A stretch of DNA of 64,000 nt from Rhyacophila brunnea (Eukaryota > Arthropoda > Insecta > Trichoptera > Rhyacophilidae): contig JAGYXB010000160.1 of the NCBI GenBank assembly GCA_022495005.1, positions 992,001 to 1,056,000 on the forward strand, in the 5' to 3' direction. The notes beneath the pieces were generated by a model that searched no databases, had not been told where the DNA came from, and saw nothing but the letters and a program-made list of their open reading frames with translations. Below, piece after piece: positions 35,239 to 46,992 of this stretch; the first letter of the stretch is position 1; every line of letters starts with the position of its first letter. The position numbers were made by a program, and so were the translations under genes.

Positions 35239-35496
35239 AAAGGCTATACCTCAGTTGAGGCATGGTCTAAAAAGATCGTGGCTAGGCGATGCGCGGATTG
35301 CAGGTCGCGGGTGCAGTAAATGGGTAACGTTTTTAGTCATCTTTACACGATTTAGGAATTAATAACCCCGTCACCATCACGAAACAAATTGACGTATTCA
35401 CACCTCGATGTTCGCTCTCCGATTGCCAGCGGGTACAAAATTTCGTCGCGCCTATAGTTGAAAAATATTTGCCGTTTCACTGAAGTATCGTCTTAA
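35239..35496. mobile_element. piggyBac-like MITE (TTAA family), copy 3
   Basis: AAGGCTATACCTCAGTTGAG at left, TCACTGAAGTATCGTCTTAA at right; internally deleted relative to copy 2. Confidence 0.6.
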
Positions 35497-36282
35497 ATGA
35501 ACTGGGCATATTAAACATATTATTATTAGGTCTTTATTATTTTAGAATTACAACAATAAGTAGGTACAATAAATTGTGTATATCTATGGTATTACTATTT
35601 TTATGCCATGGAAGATGCTCTTCTTATAAAAATAGGCAATTTATATATTATGTATAATATGTTTATTAGTATTGTATTTTATTGATTATTTTCGGCTATT
35701 TTAATGAAACAAATTGAATGTCTTATACTTATGGCTTATGCATATTATTTACTCACTTTATCAGTACGGCAGGCGAAAAAAACTACTTTCCATAACACCT
35801 ACACAATACTCTCTTGAAGCGGATACCCAGGCTACGATATTCGACAAATAAGCATGACTGAAGGAGTGTGTACACCACTTTTATCGGATTTCCACAGCTT
35901 CTACTTCCACTATGATGGTTTGGTTTAGACAGTGTTTAATTGAATTTAAAAAACTAACAAGCATCATCTACAATTCGTATTCTTAGTTCAATGAAAACAA
36001 AATTTAAGAATGAGTGAGAAAGTTTTGCGTGCACTATTTACATCGGATCTCCACAGTCTTAGTCCATGTTTCGCCACTGCTATGCTCCATCCTGAATGAT
36101 CTCCACTGAGGGGCGGCCACAGAATGGAAATTATATTAACATACTTTTTTTACGATGAAGACTTCTTAGCCATTCACCCAACCTATTGGGCCTTTGCACT
36201 GGATTTCAATACACATAACAACAAAAACAACATGTTTTTTATCAGCCGTGGATCACGCGATTTACGGATTTGTATTTGTAAT

Positions 36283-36721
36283 AATTACAAGATAAAAAGA
36301 ACTTTTTATATACAACTTTTTAAATTTTCTGTTGAATCATATAAACTTGACTTGACTAGCTTAAACGATCAAAAAATTTGTACTTGATAGAAATAATACT
36401 GAAATGTCATTTTGACATTTCATATTGATTTCCATAGTAACGCACGTATATATTAATAATTTAGTTGCTAGGACCCTACCTCAGACCATGGTGTCGAAAT
36501 AACTTTTCATACAAAACAGAATTAACTGAAAATGAATTCAATTCTACTTAAAGATGGCTAAAAGTATTAATAAAATGCATTGGCATCGTGTTCTGATATA
36601 TTCTAAAAGTTTCAAATGTCTAGCTAATTGGGAAGTTAGTTAAAAATCGATTGCAAGATTTGTACCGGACAAAGAACCACCGAACAAATAAGAATACGAG
36701 CTAAGAAAAACGTTGTAAAAA
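36283..36721. repeat. Dispersed 440-bp repeat, three copies
   Basis: Starts ACAAGATAAAAAGAACTTTT and ends GAGCTAAGAAAAACGTTGTA. Other copies: 47545-47978 and 53172-53632. The last is an insertion in the second copy of the 21.6-kb TIR element, so this is a mobile unit; ends not clearly inverted. Confidence 0.65.
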
Positions 36722-36909
36722 GATGGCCGCTCTACCAACTAGGGCAACGTCTATGTAATGGGTTGAGTGAACGGCTATAAAAATACCATATAACTTTGAA
36801 TTTCGATACTTTTTTTATGGAAATATGACATAGTTGAAGCGACGCTAATCGAGAGAAACGATGCGATAGGTTTCATGTAAGAGTAGTCGGAAATACTATG
36901 GGTAACAAT

Positions 36910-37622
36910 CACAGAGCAGATAATAAATAAAATTCCGATAAACTATATACCAATACAGTAAAGTTTGACGCAGGGTTTTTAATGTGTGAGTGTCCTACGA
37001 AAATGAACCATGCATTATAGACGTGCAATTAATAGTGTGTGTAATCTAGGGCCGGCAGGTTATATGAAATTATGACGAAGCAGGCAGGTTATATAAAAGT
37101 ATGGTGAAGCAGACTGGTAATCAAAGTGCGCCAAAACTTCCACGTCAACATTATTATATTATATGGGTACGTTATAATGATTATCAAAAGGCCAAAGTAA
37201 ATCCTCCGTGATGCCCTGCATCGTCGGATATTTTTGACCTGCTTCATTCAGTAAATCAGTTGTATGAGAAAGCCGATACCTTGCCCCTCTTTTTATTTAA
37301 TACCTCTATGGTGTGTAATACACCAATATTAGGCTGCAGACACGTCGCATTGCAGTGGACGTGCGTCGACGCAGAGTCTTATTTGATTCCAATTGCATCC
37401 GATTAGAATCACCAGTTTTTTGTTTTATCTACTTGGTGATTCTAATCGGATGTAATTGGAATCAAATAAGACCTGCGTCGACGTACGTCCACTGCAATGT
37501 CGTGTGTCTGCAGTCTTAATTCAACGTATGACGTATTCTTGACACGTGTTTAAATTCGAGATCGGTTGCCTGCTTCTCCTTACCCGTTAGGTATTTCAGT
37601 TCCCATTATTTCTGAGTTTCCT
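36910..37622. mobile_element. 9-bp-duplication element, copy 2
   Basis: CACAGAGCAGATAATAAAT...TTTCTGAGTTTCCT with a perfect 9-bp duplication GGTAACAAT (36901-36909, 37623-37631). Hosts the TTA-flanked palindromic MITE 37332-37515. Confidence 0.75.
37332..37515. mobile_element. Palindromic Harbinger-like MITE
   Basis: GGCTGCAGACACGTCGCATT...GTGTCTGCAGTC, TTA on both sides (37329-37331, 37516-37518); arms of about 80 bases nearly perfectly inverted. Confidence 0.75.
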
Positions 37623-38128
37623 GGTAACAATAATTAAAATCACCTACGTGATTCGCGCACACTAGAAAAAAATGCGATCGGCACGAGTTCAAGATTGAAT
37701 TATTGTTCCACTATAATAACCATTATTCGTAAAACAGGTTTAGTAAGAAAATCTGACTAATAATATTATAAGGGTGTCGATGATAACGGAAAATTGAATT
37801 AATCACACTGACACTCGAGGAAAACTGCATTAGTGAATAGTCTGTAGGCATGTCCGTTTTCTCATGAAGTTTCTATAATGATCGGGCTCTCAACCCACGG
37901 GCCGCGGGTTACATGTAAGTAAATTGTACGTAAAACATTTCACCGTGCCACAGTTCGCCGTGAGCTTTCTTATCGGAAAGAGATAACCGTATATCATACG
38001 GTCTCCAATTTTATTAGATTCAAAATGAACATTAATTCAATTGTCATAGCTGATGTTAGCAAAATTCATGAATTAAACAATGAAACCCTAACATAACCCT
38101 ACAAATAATCCAGTATATCGGCTATTTT

Positions 38129-38349
38129 CAGCGCTCGAAATGGAAAAGTTTACGAACCGGACAATTTTCTGAAGATGTTTACCAAATTTGATGTGTATTT
38201 TATAAAAAATAAATGTGTTAGATTTTCTATTATATCGCCTATCTAGCTTAGACGGTCAAAATATTTTTTCCAAGAGACAGAGCAATAATTTTACCAATTT
38301 CACGAACCGGAACGGCGCTCCGGTGCGTTCCGGTCCATTTCGAGCCCTG
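38129..38349. mobile_element. hAT-type MITE (CAGxGCTCxAAATGG family), copy 2
   Basis: CAGCGCTCGAAATGG...CCATTTCGAGCCCTG, perfect 8-bp duplication GCTATTTT (38121-38128, 38350-38357). It landed in the arm of a TTAGG-core MITE fragment. Confidence 0.8.
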
Positions 38350-38664
38350 GCTATTTTCAAAATTTGTTTGTTGCTAGCTTCCTATAAAGTGTAAACCGAC
38401 AAGAACCGTGTTTTATTTGACATGAATTTTATGTCAGTAGGTACTATGCGACACAAGAGGTTGGACTGTCTTTAATATTCGGCCATACATTTCCGATACA
38501 ACATTCCATGGTGGAGTGTGATACGGCGAACTGCATACGTACACGTTTCCGGACACGCGGGCCGCGAGGTATTTTCTAACCCAACCAAATGGTAAAATGA
38601 AAAAAATGTTACTATAAAAGAAAATTAAATTTCAAAAGTCATTTTCAATCGGTGTTCCAATATT

Positions 38665-39051
38665 TTAAGAGCGTACTTCAGTGAAACGGCAAATAATTCT
38701 CAACAGTAGGTGCGACGAAATTTCTCACTCGTCGCCTGGACTCGCCAATCGGAGACCGATAGTAAAAGTGTGCGTACGTCGATTTGTTTTGTCATGGCGT
38801 CGGATGAAAATATTCTTAAATCGTGTAAAGATGACTAAAAAAACTTTACGTATGTACTTAAAAAAGAAAACATGTCAATGAATATACCTACTGTTATTAT
38901 TAGTAATATAACAATAAACATAACATTAAATGGACGCATGTTGGATTTTTATGACGAATTATATTTCGTTCGGGACGCGTCATTTGCACAATCCGCGCAT
39001 CGCCTAGCCACGATCTTTTTAGACCATGCCTCAACTGAAGTATAGCCTTAA
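38665..39051. mobile_element. piggyBac-like MITE (TTAA family), copy 4, full length
   Basis: TTAAGAGCGTACTTCAGTGA...TCAACTGAAGTATAGCCTTAA-type ends with TTAA on both sides. 387 bp, inverted relative to copies 1-3. Confidence 0.75.
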
Positions 39052-39618
39052 TAACACCTGTAGAATTCTTCGGACGTAATTTCATTCTAATAATAATTTA
39101 TTACGTGTAAAAAATGGATGCATATTAATATGTAGGTATTATACACTCAATTAATGTCGCCAAATAAAATCAGAGAATTTGGCTGAAAATGGGATCAATC
39201 AATATTCACAAATACAAGTATTCAATTTTACAGTTGGAAAAGATAAACAAAATATTCAAGAGACTAGAGAAGAACCTAAACATTAAAGAGCATTTAAGTT
39301 TTGTACTATTCCATTTGAATCGGTTTTTGCGATCCGAGTTTCGCCTTTCGGCATCTTCAGGCACTCACCAAACGGCAAATACACACTGACAACGAATACT
39401 ATTAACTCTAACTTATACAACAAATCAATACAATGAAGTAGGTAAAAACTTTATCACCTACCTATTAAGTCAAAGATCACAATAAAAAAATAAAACAAAC
39501 AAATTATGAATAGTTGAAGTGTTTGTAACTATTAATACTAATAATAACTAGTAATAACTGGTGATCACGATTTAGTGTGCTTAATTGAATCTAAAATGTC
39601 CATATTATACAATATTTT

Positions 39619-40961
39619 CAGTGACGTCCCTAGACAAAATGCCGCCCCTAGGCAGCGCTAAAATGCCACCCCATTTTTTATACAATATTTTTTATCATCC
39701 TTCCATGATTCTAATACAGTGGTTCTTAACCTTGTTGGAGGTACTGACCCCCACCAGTTTCATATGCGCATTCACCGAACCCTTTTTAATTGGAAAAATA
39801 AAATATGATTTTTTTTAAATTCAAAACATATGTATATATTTTACTGGTGCACAAAATGAACCGTGCATCAACATCACTGTGTTCAAAGAACAAAACCATT
39901 AAAACATGATTTTCACACAAAAACAGAAACATAATAATGAATATTTACTGCAAATCAGTGTGACTTCTGCTGTTGCCTTTTAGAGACCAGTTCAGACATG
40001 CGCGGCTTCACCTTGGTAAGGGCCACTTTCATGTCATTTTCGCAACAAAGTCTGCTCCTTTTCTTCGTTTTTATGTCCAGCATCCTCGAAAAGGATTGCT
40101 CGCAAAGATATGTTGTAACAAACGGTATGAAAATCTCCAGAGCTTTCTTAGCAATAACAGGGCACGTTACCATTTGTTGACACCAAAACGTTGAGAGCGT
40201 TGTTGTTCTGAATAGTTACCGTTGAACCTGGCTCTGCTGAATTTCAATGATTTCATCGAGGTATTCGGCACAGATAGGCCAAGCGATGTTGTGTGATCAC
40301 CTGCAGCCAATGATGGCCAAGCGGGGCGTGTTATCACGAATCATATGAGTCGGATGTGTGTCTTGACCTCCGCCGAACCCCTGAGACTGATTCATCTAAC
40401 CCCTGGGGTTGGATCGAACCAGGTTGAGAACCACTGCTCTAATATATAAGAAATGTGTTGTACGGATACAATGCTAACAAAATATATAGGTCTAATTTAA
40501 ATGCCATCTCTACTTCAAAAGACAATATTGCGAATCCACGGTTTTCAGATACAATTCAATATACACCTGACAACTTTCAAAACTCTCGAGTGACTGGCAA
40601 AAATATTTGGATAACTTAATTAGGTAAGTAACAGTATGTACCTACCTATAATTCAAATATAATTCTCAAGCCAGCACGTATCATTGCTCGTCATCAAGGA
40701 TGTGACGTCCAAAGACAACGGAAGTAAGCTAGACATCGCAAACCCGACAAAATATACACTCCGGTTAAACATTCCATGTCAATTAATACATTTTGTTTCC
40801 AACCAGTGAGCTGTATTTTTTAATGCAGAGATATTTCCGTAATTACTATGTTAGGTACCTATTTCTATATATACCTAATGATTCTTCTCGATTTGCCGCC
40901 CTTCGAGTAAATGCCGCCTCCAAGCGACGCTCAATCTGCCTACCCCCATGGGACATCACTG
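39619..40961. mobile_element. hAT-type element CAGTGACGTCCC, copy 1 with nested hAT
   Basis: CAGTGACGTCCCTAGAC...CCCATGGGACATCACTG; flanks AATATTTT / AATATTAT. Contains hAT 39717-40436. Family copies at 44971-45517 and 46361-46739. Confidence 0.75.
39717..40436 (-). mobile_element. hAT (ZBED5/SCAND3-like) remnant
   Basis: CAGTGGTTCTTAACCTTGTT...AGGTTGAGAACCACTG; duplication TTCTAATA / CTCTAATA. Minus strand 39955-40173 encodes the hAT C-terminal motif IFIPFVTTYLCEQSFSRML, then TKKRSRLCCENDMKVALTKV. Confidence 0.8.
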
Positions 40962-41818
40962 AATATTATTAATTGAATTAGCGTTTATGTGAAATAACCT
41001 ATTGTAGTGTCAATACAAACATTTTTTTAAATAATTCTATGATTTTTATTTGTTATTTTTGTGATTTTACCGAGGCTTTGACTGCGACTCGCTGTCATAT
41101 CGCCTCTTCTCTTCTAGAAGAGGATCCGTCGATCAGGTACTCACTCCTATTCTGTTAAATAGCTTTACAATTTTGCCTAGCTCTTCCGTCTTTCTTTCTT
41201 TCTTCTTTCGACGCCAGTGTTTTATGCACCACTATCGCTACTCCTCCGTATCATCCCCTCTGTCTTTTCGATGCATCGTGTAATCATTGAATTTCAGATA
41301 GTCTAATTCAGACCTCAGCAAAGTCTCTGAGATTAATGCTATTGATATTTATTGTCTTATTACGTAAAGTTCTATATCATTCTCTTTTTGTTTCATACTT
41401 CTGGCATTCCATTGTAAAATCCCAATTTGTTTTTTTCTATCCATTTTGTTGCAGAACCTCCCCTAGAATTTCTCCTAAATGTCCTTCTTTGAAGTTTTTG
41501 CATACCCAGTCCACTGCTTTAATTATTAGTTGTAATTCTATGATAATTGGGTTATTTATATTGACAGGTATTTCAGGCTATACACCAATATTTAGAGCGA
41601 TAATAAGATATCTATTATTGTTATCGTTCGATCGAGTAACCCTGCAAATCTTCCGGGTAGAACATTTTGGAAAACACTGCTCTATAATATTTGAGTATGT
41701 ATCTCATTAATACTGAGTTATTGTCGTTTAAATCTATTTTGTTTACATAGTATTAAGATGCCATGCAATGCCATGTTTGTTTACCTGATCACCCTGTATA
41801 TTGCACGTAATATTTATT

Positions 41819-41826
41819 ATGCAAAT
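41819..41826 (+). promoter_or_regulatory. CSP-B upstream octamer ATGCAAAT
   Basis: Sits in the context TTTATTATGCAAAT, the same as the CSP-A octamer, and follows a shared ACCTGATCACCCT block about 45 bases upstream in both genes. Removing the 41860-42662 insertion and one target copy leaves 91 bases to the TATA, against 80 in CSP-A. Confidence 0.6.
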
Positions 41827-41859
41827 ATATTAATTTAATACAAAAAGTGTAGATATACG

Positions 41860-42662
41860 CAGTGGCGGCTCGTGGATATTATATCTGGGGGTGCTGCGGT
41901 TGATTAAAAATAAAAATAAATGATTATTTGGATTATATTATTTTACTATTAACGTCAAATTAAATATTAAGTATAAGTGTTTTTCTTTCATTATAAAATT
42001 GATTCTTCTGTCTTTTTTTCTTTGAAAGAAGGTCTATCACCTTTTAGTTGCTCTCGACAAACTCGACATCTGTCGCGACTCGCGCCGCTACTAGCTTAGA
42101 GTCGCTGTCCCGACAACGTTCGCAACACGAAAATAGTATTTTCGTATTAGTATTAATGTCTGAGCGGCGAGCCCCGCTCCCCGCGCCTCCCTTAGCCAAT
42201 TTGAGCATTATTCTATCGAAAATGGTACTGCATGAAATCACGCGATGCAGCACTTTCATCGCGGTTAGGATAATTATTATTGGATGTATCGGTGCGTGGG
42301 CAAGCTTAACACGCTTAAATACTATTGATATTTTCATATAATATACATAAATTTATGTATATTATAATGCTCTAGTTCCGCTTGAATTTGAATTTCGCGT
42401 TGAATGACAATGAACCGGCAAAGAGAGTGATGTCCAGCAATCCAATATAGGGCGTAGAAGAAGATGCATGCTAAGGATTCACTGGTTGGATGGAGCTACC
42501 AGTGACTGCCATATTCTGAGATTACCGAATTAGAACGCGGTCACACTGGATAGGGAGAGGTGGAGGGAGCTGTTGGAGGAGGCCAAGACTCACACCGGGT
42601 TGTTGCGCCCCTGGTGATGATGATGCTCTAGTTCCGCAGTGCATATGAACGAGCCGCCACTG
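41860..42662. mobile_element. hAT-type element inside CSP-B promoter
   Basis: CAGTGGCGGCTCGT...ACGAGCCGCCACTG, flanks GATATACG / GATATACC (7 of 8). 803 bp, lying between the octamer and the TATA box of CSP-B. Carries an RTE-type LINE 3' end at 42,400-42,630. The ORFs at 42044-42341 overlap antisense and are not taken as genes. Confidence 0.8.
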
Positions 42663-42704
42663 GATATACCCATTATGTATATAATATTTTCCGATCAATT
42701 CCTG

Positions 42705-42790
42705 CATTTAATTACCCAAGTATATAAAGAGATTCTTGGATATGATCAGGCGTCAGTGCCGTTTAATAATCTCCTTTAATTGACTCCAAG
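42705..42790 (+). promoter_or_regulatory. CSP-B core promoter and non-coding first exon
   Basis: CATTTAATTAC 42705-42715, TATATAAA 42721-42728, perfect arthropod Inr TCAGT 42753-42757 with A at 42755 (34 bases after the TATA start), 36-nt exon 42755-42790 ending CCAAG|GTATTT. The matching octamer is at 41819-41826, separated from this core by an 803-bp hAT-type insertion. Confidence 0.75.
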
Positions 42791-45700
42791 GTATTTATTT
42801 ATATAGCAATATTATTTTAATTAATTTACGACATAATATTATTGAAGTTATACTTCTTTAGGCGCGTTTGGAAAATCATTTTTGGCGTGTGAAATGTAAC
42901 ACATAATTTATTTTTTCACACAAAAAAACCCTGAGACAACTTGCATGACAATACGTGTTTACATGTGCATTTTCTTGTCATGGCCGCGATAATACGTACT
43001 GTTAGCGGTAAATCCATGCACGTGTAAATGGGTTATATGCAATGACGTTAATATGGACGAAGCTTCTGGAAAAAAAATGACACTCACTTTTTTGTCGGGT
43101 CTGCCGAATGGTATAATCTGTTCTAACGCCTTTACAATAAAGGCGATATTGCTATAAATTTCCGATGCTTTTTGTCGGGTCTGCCGAATGGCATAATTCA
43201 TATTTTTATATCAATATCGCTCGCTCAAATGAACATTGACACTAGAAACACTGTTCTAACGCCATTACAATAAAGGTGATATTGCAATAAATTCCCGATG
43301 CTTGATATCGCATAATGGAAATTGCGAAATTTTTTCACGTGACGTCTACCTATACATGTGCGAATGTCGCTGTGCGCGAATTTACTTGCTAGCTACTGTA
43401 ATGAATGCGTTGTCCATTAATAATCTCATTGGTTATATGGCTCAGAAAGATGGGCACTCGTATCCGTATACGAAAATGCCGCCAGAGGCAATAGTAATGC
43501 AACTTATTACGGTATGATGGCCACGATGTACGGTCCATGTAGCATGGATGGATGAAACGCAATCCCCAAAAATACTCGTACGAATGACAACAAACCCGCA
43601 GGGAGAAAACAGATTAAAAGACCCACGTCAGATCCAGAAATCAAAAAAAATCCAAGGCTCCCCTCCCCAAAAATTGTAGTCTTTAGTGACCAACAGTACT
43701 TTATTTACGATTAAACATTATTATAGCTACATTTTATTAGCAATAACAGAACATTCATTTAATTACATGCTTGTAAAGCAAAAATTCAAAAAAAAAAAAA
43801 AAACAACAAAAATGAACGTCAAATTTATTACAGCTACAGCCGACAAAAACAATTTAATGAGAGGGGTGTGATTTCATATTTTTATATAATAAATCAATAT
43901 CCGGTACAATGTTTGAAATGTTAATTCGCAGGGATTGCTCCAAAGTCTCCGTTGAAAGACACAACCTGTGTTTATTTTTTATTACTAGACTAGTAATTAC
44001 TAGTAATGATGAAAATGCTGTTTCTCATAGGTATGTTGTCGCAAAAGCAATTATGATTAAAAATGCTGCTTTTGCGATTGACGGATATTCTTCCTGTCGC
44101 CTTATCCAAAATTCTGCAAGACTTCTTTCATTAAATTCGACTTCAAGGAAATTATCTGATCTAATATCAATCAATTTATCTTGAGCTGCCACGTAATACG
44201 ATGATCATATTTTAAGGATTTAGAAAATGGTGTTCTTATCCAATTGTACTTTTGGTCTCAATTCTTCATCTCAAGGTCTTCATTTAAGTCTACGAAATAT
44301 TTGTTGAAAAATCGTTGTGATTCGGCAATGTGATCAAGTATAACATTTTTAATTGAAGTCGAGAGTGATATTTCAATGGTGGTAAGAAACTCATTCAAGC
44401 ATGAAAACATGTTAGTGCATCCTTGATTAATACCTTTTAGACTATTTATCCATATCTGATAAAGTGTTGTGATCATATAAAAATTCGACCTCGTGATTTT
44501 GACTGATTTGTATCAGGTATCGTCCAGTGATCACGTTTTTTATGATTTTTTTTTTTAAATTTTCATAGACCTACTAAAATATTTCACGGCTACCTGTCAG
44601 GAGCTCCAGGGCCCCCTAGAGGGCCGCGCCTCCCAGTTTGAGAAGTACTGAACTATTGCATAAGCCAACTTATTGGATTAAATATTATTGCACACAACAC
44701 TTGTTTTTATTATGTTAATCTCTGTTATTTAAGTAGGTATCTAACAATGAAGACTCAGACATTCCTGGCACTGGCGGTGTGCCTTTGCGGAGTGGCTCTC
44801 GCAGTCCCAGCCGACAACGGGTACGGCAGCTTCGACATTGATGTACACCTCGCCAACGACAGGACACTCAAGAACGTCATCAAATGCTTGCTGGACACAG
44901 GACCGTGCACTGCGCAAGCAAACCATTTCAAACGTGAGATCTTCATATATATTATATATACACCCTGACACAGTGACGTCCCGTGGGGGTACGCAGATTG
45001 AGCGTCGATTGGGGGCGGCAGTTACTCGAAAGGCGGCAAATCGAGGAGAATCATTAGATATATATACATGAATAGATACATAAACTTAGTAATAACGGAA
45101 ATATCTTTCCATTAAAAAATCAGTTAGCTGGTTGGAAACAAAATGTATTATTTTCATAAAAGGTTGCGATGTCTAGTTTACTTCCGTTGTATTTGGAGGT
45201 CACGTCCTTGACGACACGTGTAGATTTTTGAATTACCTATAGGTAGATACATACTTGCCTAATTTAAAATTTATCCAAATATTTTTGCCGGTCACTCGCG
45301 AGTTTTGGAAGTTGCCAGGTGTATTTTTAAATGTATCTGAATTAATATTTGAAAAATCGAATTGAATTAATAAATTAGATTAGATTTATTACGTAGTATA
45401 TATTTTGTCGGTAATGTATCAGTTATCCAACACGTGGATGATGAAAAATATTGTATTAAAAAATGGGGCAGTATTTTGGCGCTGCCTGGGGGCGGCATTT
45501 TGTCTAGGACGTCACTGTCCTGGCATGTCCGCCTTTTAATATTGCACTATAAATGGCGATAGTTTAATATTTCTACTTGCAGTATTAGACCTTTCGCTCA
45601 TGGAGAAACTAAAATCTGACGAACTGGTTGCTGATGGAACTCATAAACTGGCCAATGACTGATGCTTCGCACACGGCGCTACTGAAACCCACTTGAAATA

Positions 45701-46992
45701 ATAATCTCATAACCTCAAACTGTCAAAAATATATAAAATATTATAATATATATTCGAATTCGACCATGTCCGATCATAATATGGGTCACCAGAGAGTGGA
45801 GGTTTGTATTTACAGATTTTGTTTTTACGAGAAATGGATTTCAGCCACTTCCGCAATCTATGAGGTCCATACTCTGACTAATACAAAAATTGAAAAACAA
45901 TATGTGTAGGTACTTGCCAGACCCAGAATTCGATCCTGAGATCTACGACGCTATAGTCCGACGTTTATATAAACGGGAATATTCTGGAAGCTTGTAATTA
46001 TACAAGCAGGAATATTTCTCAACTTCTCCCACAAATTTTAAATTAAAAATCGGTTCGCCCATCTTTAACTTTTGACGTCTTGACTAATACAAGTCTTGTT
46101 ATTGCTTGTTCAGTTCGGTTTAGTACTATTACCAATATTTGTGATAAGAAAATATTATTTTTCATCGAATCTACTAATATTGGCACCACTTTTTTACGGA
46201 TGACTGGAAACTGACAGACTGGGAGACTAGCATTTCGCATCTCTTCACTTTAGTCGCAAACGTTTTAAGACTGAGAGATTCCAGTCTTTCCATCAGCGAG
46301 CTGCCATTGGAATACATTAGCTAGATACTGGCTGGAATTTTAGTTACAGACTCGTCTTTTCAGTGACGTCCCGTGGGGGTAGGCAGATTGAGCGTCGCTT
46401 GGGGGCGGTAGTTACTCGAAGGGCGGCAAATCGAGGAGAAACATTTGGAATACCTATATAGAAATAGCTAAGTAAACTTAGTAAAAACGAAAATATCTTT
46501 CCATAAAAAAATCAACTCACTGGTTTTGTCGAGTTCGCGATATATAGTATACTTCCGTTGTCCTTTGACGTCCTTGGTGACCAAAAACGACACGTGCAGA
46601 TTTGCGAATAATTACAGTCTGATATTTTGTTAGTAATGTATCCATACAACATATTTCTTAGATATTGGACTCATGAAGGGATGATAAAAATACTGTAGGT
46701 ATAAAAAATGGGGCGGCATTTTATCTAGGGACGTCACTGCGTCTTTTTGAGCGTTCTCGTGAGCGGAAGGCCTTAATTGATGAATTATTGTGTTCTAGGC
46801 GCCATACCTGGTCTGCTGGAGACAGCGTGCGGAACGTGTGGTCCAGTGGAGCGGTTTATCCTAAGGAGGTTGCTGAATTTCGTCAAGAGAAAAAAGCCCC
46901 AGGAGTGGGAGAAGTTGATCAAAAAGTACGACCCAGAAGGAAAATACCACGATGTCATCGAAAATTTCATAAACGCCACCGATCGAAAATGA
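42755..46992 (+). CDS. Chemosensory protein CSP-B (OS-D family), gene span
   Basis: Close paralogue of CSP-A. CDS = 44747-44933 + 46799-46992, 126 residues. Signal peptide 1-19 (MKTQTFLALAVCLCGVALA). Cys 47, 54, 73, 76 in C-X6-C-X18-C-X2-C. Residues 105-112 KYDPEGKY. Identical exon-1 length (187 nt) and intron phase to CSP-A, with the intron one base after Lys62. It ends NATDRK, two residues longer than A. First exon 42755-42790 is non-coding. The coding intron (1.9 kb) holds two members of one hAT MITE family, a SINE fragment, and an exon-like segment at 45583-45661. Presumably a secreted ligand carrier in haemolymph or sensillum lymph; tissue unknown. Confidence 0.93.
43860..44650 (-). mobile_element. 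hAT (ZBED5-like) transposase remnant in CSP-B first intron
   Basis: Minus-strand frames with shifts: GINQGCTNMFSCLNEFLTTI, ILDHIAESQRFFNKYF, FWIRRQEEYPSIAKAAFLII, AFATTYL, KNKHRLCLSTETLEQSLRI, the hAT dimerisation region. Right end GAGGGCCGCGCCTCCCAGTT-type. Confidence 0.65.
44747..44933 (+). CDS. CSP-B coding exon 1
   Basis: ATG at 44747 is 10 bases after a TAG acceptor (exon start about 44737); GTATCTAACAATG recurs in CSP-C and nearly in CSP-A. Encodes the signal peptide, YGSFDIDVHLANDRTLKNVI and CLLDTGPC. Donor AAAC|GTGAGAT. Confidence 0.92.
44971..45517. mobile_element. hAT-type MITE CAGTGACGTCCC, copy 2
   Basis: CAGTGACGTCCCGTGGGGG...GTCTAGGACGTCACTG; flanks CCCTGACA / TCCTGGCA. Starts 38 bases after the CSP-B exon 1 donor. 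Confidence 0.7.
45583..45661 (+). other. Exon-like segment in CSP-B coding intron
   Basis: Preceded by a good acceptor (TTTCTACTTGCAG). Joined in phase to CSP-B exon 1 it would read LLDLSLMEKLKSDELVADGT then HKLAND and TGA at 45659-45661. That isoform would lose Cys 3 and Cys 4. It is either an alternative terminal exon or chance; there is no poly(A) signal of standard form next to it. Confidence 0.3.
45795..45965 (-). mobile_element. SINE copy 3 in CSP-B intron
   Basis: Minus-strand SINE with diverged B box (reverse of GAATTCGATCC) and the same 3' part AAATCCATTTCTCGTAAAAA. 5' end degraded near 45,965. Confidence 0.55.
46361..46739. mobile_element. hAT-type MITE CAGTGACGTCCC, copy 3
   Basis: CAGTGACGTCCCGTGGGGG...TAGGGACGTCACTG, perfect 8-bp duplication CGTCTTTT (46353-46360, 46740-46747); same orientation as copy 2 and in the same intron. 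Confidence 0.85.
46799..46992 (+). CDS. CSP-B coding exon 2 (terminal)
   Basis: Acceptor TTCTAG|GC. Encodes AIPGLLETACGTCGPVERFI, helix RRLLNFVKRKKPQEWEKLIK and KYDPEGKYHDVIENFI, ending NATDRK, TGA 46990-46992. A perfect 8-bp hAT target duplication ends only 51 bases upstream of this exon. Confidence 0.92.

Larger units (their letters stand above)
33335..41818. other. Gap between CSP-A and CSP-B
   Basis: Entirely transposon debris as listed, plus unassigned AT-rich sequence at 33,335-33,863, 35,500-36,280, 39,052-39,618 and 40,970-41,760. A 124-codon ORF at 41336-41710 is hydrophobic and AT-driven with no recognised family. No gene supported. Confidence 0.6.

Noticed and set aside
41336..41710. 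124-codon ORF in the gap before CSP-B
   Set aside because: Hydrophobic, AT-driven codon use, no splice context, no family recognised.
42044..42341. Two overlapping 97-codon antisense ORFs
   Set aside because: Both lie inside the hAT-type element 41860-42662; no recognisable protein.
43089..43300. CRISPR-like repetition (TTTTTGTCGGGTCTGCCGAA twice)
   Set aside because: Only two or three unequal repeats forming a local tandem duplication in a eukaryotic intron.
46043..46330. Minus-strand protein-like run (RKKVVPILVDSMKNNIFLSQ) in CSP-B intron
   Set aside because: Open frames overlap with a shift and hint at a helical-repeat gene fragment, but too short and broken to name or support.
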